Shown: positions 6,664-7,005 of the stretch, in pieces
Position numbering within the stretch: position 1 is the stretch's first letter
How the letters are laid out: every line of letters starts with the position of its first letter
Source: an uncultured Lachnospiraceae bacterium
Lineage (GTDB): Bacteria; Bacillota; Clostridia; Lachnospirales; Lachnospiraceae
DNA length: 7,005 bases
Direction: 5' to 3'
Assembly: GCA_902797565.1 (NCBI GenBank)
Contig: CADBTO010000248.1
Coordinates: 1 to 7,005 of the forward strand
Notes under the pieces: generated by a model
Databases searched by the model: none
What the model was told of the DNA's origin: nothing
The model's input: only the letters and a program-made list of their open reading frames with translations
Program-made: the position numbers and the translations under genes

Positions 6664-7005
6664 CATTGGAAATCGACGTTTCATGCAGCGGTGAAAAATG
6701 TGTATACAGCCATCCGGGCGGAACTACCCGAACCATCTCGGAAAAGGTGTGCCCTTCCTCATACCTGCCATAGAGATACAAATCCGCCATCCAATGCAGA
6801 ATACCCCGATCCGCCTCTTCCCCTTTCGGAATCGTTCCATCTTCCAAAATTCTCCGAAACATCGCGATTGGCTGGATCAGGATATGATTCGCACAGCCCG
6901 CATCTGCTTTCCGGCGTTCTTCCCGACCCGCATAAGCTGCAATCATGGCAAACACATCAAACCCACTGTCACTGATCAGGTCAAAAAACTACATCAAATG
7001 CCTCC
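6620..7005 (-). CDS. Unrecognised small protein, 5' end outside window, apparent frameshift
   Basis: I do not recognise this gene with confidence. The main frame ends at TAG 6620 and is open up to a TAG at 6991-6989, immediately before a T6 run (6988-6983). Reading the other frame to the edge gives EAFDVVF and then stops; removing one T would join it smoothly to DLISDSGFDVFAMIAAYAG, which suggests a one-base insertion or a sequencing error. If intact, translation could instead begin at GTG 6955 or ATG 6946, but neither has a good ribosome site. The protein is soluble, with no signal peptide or membrane segment; its C-terminal half has HWMADLYLYGRYEE and then VPPGWLYTHFSPLHETS. This vaguely recalls short Clostridial proteins with a W-x-Y core and a PLHE/GLHD ending, a weak impression only. 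Its last residues are encoded by the 14-bp repeat array. It precedes the LRR gene by 70 bp and may be cotranscribed. Confidence 0.55.

Noticed and set aside
6550..6684. 45-residue N-terminal extension of the LRR protein from ATG 6684
   Set aside because: It is encoded by the 14-bp array, overlaps the previous gene, and a much better ribosome site precedes ATG 6549.
6082..6975. Plus-strand frame of 297 codons
   Set aside because: It runs antisense through the LRR gene, its spacer and the upstream gene, has no recognisable domain, and the LRR repeats on the other strand are convincing.

Overview
The window is a run of same-strand genes, all transcribed on the minus strand (right to left), from what looks like a moderately GC-rich Firmicute, most likely a gut-type Clostridia/Lachnospiraceae. 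The evidence is the style of the proteins (DUF2201-type VWA protein, BspA-like LRR_5 repeats, MutY with Firmicute-type HhH motif), the purine-rich Shine-Dalgarno sequences, and a probable TTG start. The plus strand is strikingly pyrimidine-rich, so many long plus-strand open frames appear. I regard all of them as antisense shadows.

Order of transcription: (1) 3' part of an unrecognised small gene (7005-6620), which seems to carry a one-base frameshift in a T6 run; (2) a cytoplasmic LRR_5 (BspA-like) protein of 660 aa (6549-4567); (3) a 622-aa DUF2201/VWA protein with an intact MIDAS motif, a degenerate HExxH motif and a long acidic linker (4414-2546); (4) a 505-aa MoxR/RavA-like AAA+ ATPase (2511-994); (5) adenine DNA glycosylase MutY, truncated by the window edge (920-1). 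Spacings are 70, 152, 34 and 73 bp, and I see no terminator hairpin between any pair, so one transcript is plausible.

Genes 2-4 look like a functional module. MoxR-family AAA+ ATPases and VWA proteins are known partners (for example RavA-ViaA), in which the ATPase remodels or loads a client through the metal-binding VWA adaptor. The LRR protein has no signal peptide, unlike secreted BspA proteins, so it may be the recognition or client component of a three-part MoxR-VWA-LRR system. That role is inference. MutY is a housekeeping repair gene and probably an unrelated neighbour.

The other striking property is tandem repetition: four unrelated arrays within about 3.3 kb. They are a 14-bp array straddling the end of gene 1, a 36-38-bp array between LRR and VWA, and 27-bp and ~90-bp coding repeats inside the VWA gene. 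No RNA genes, CRISPR array, insertion sequence or clear promoter were seen.
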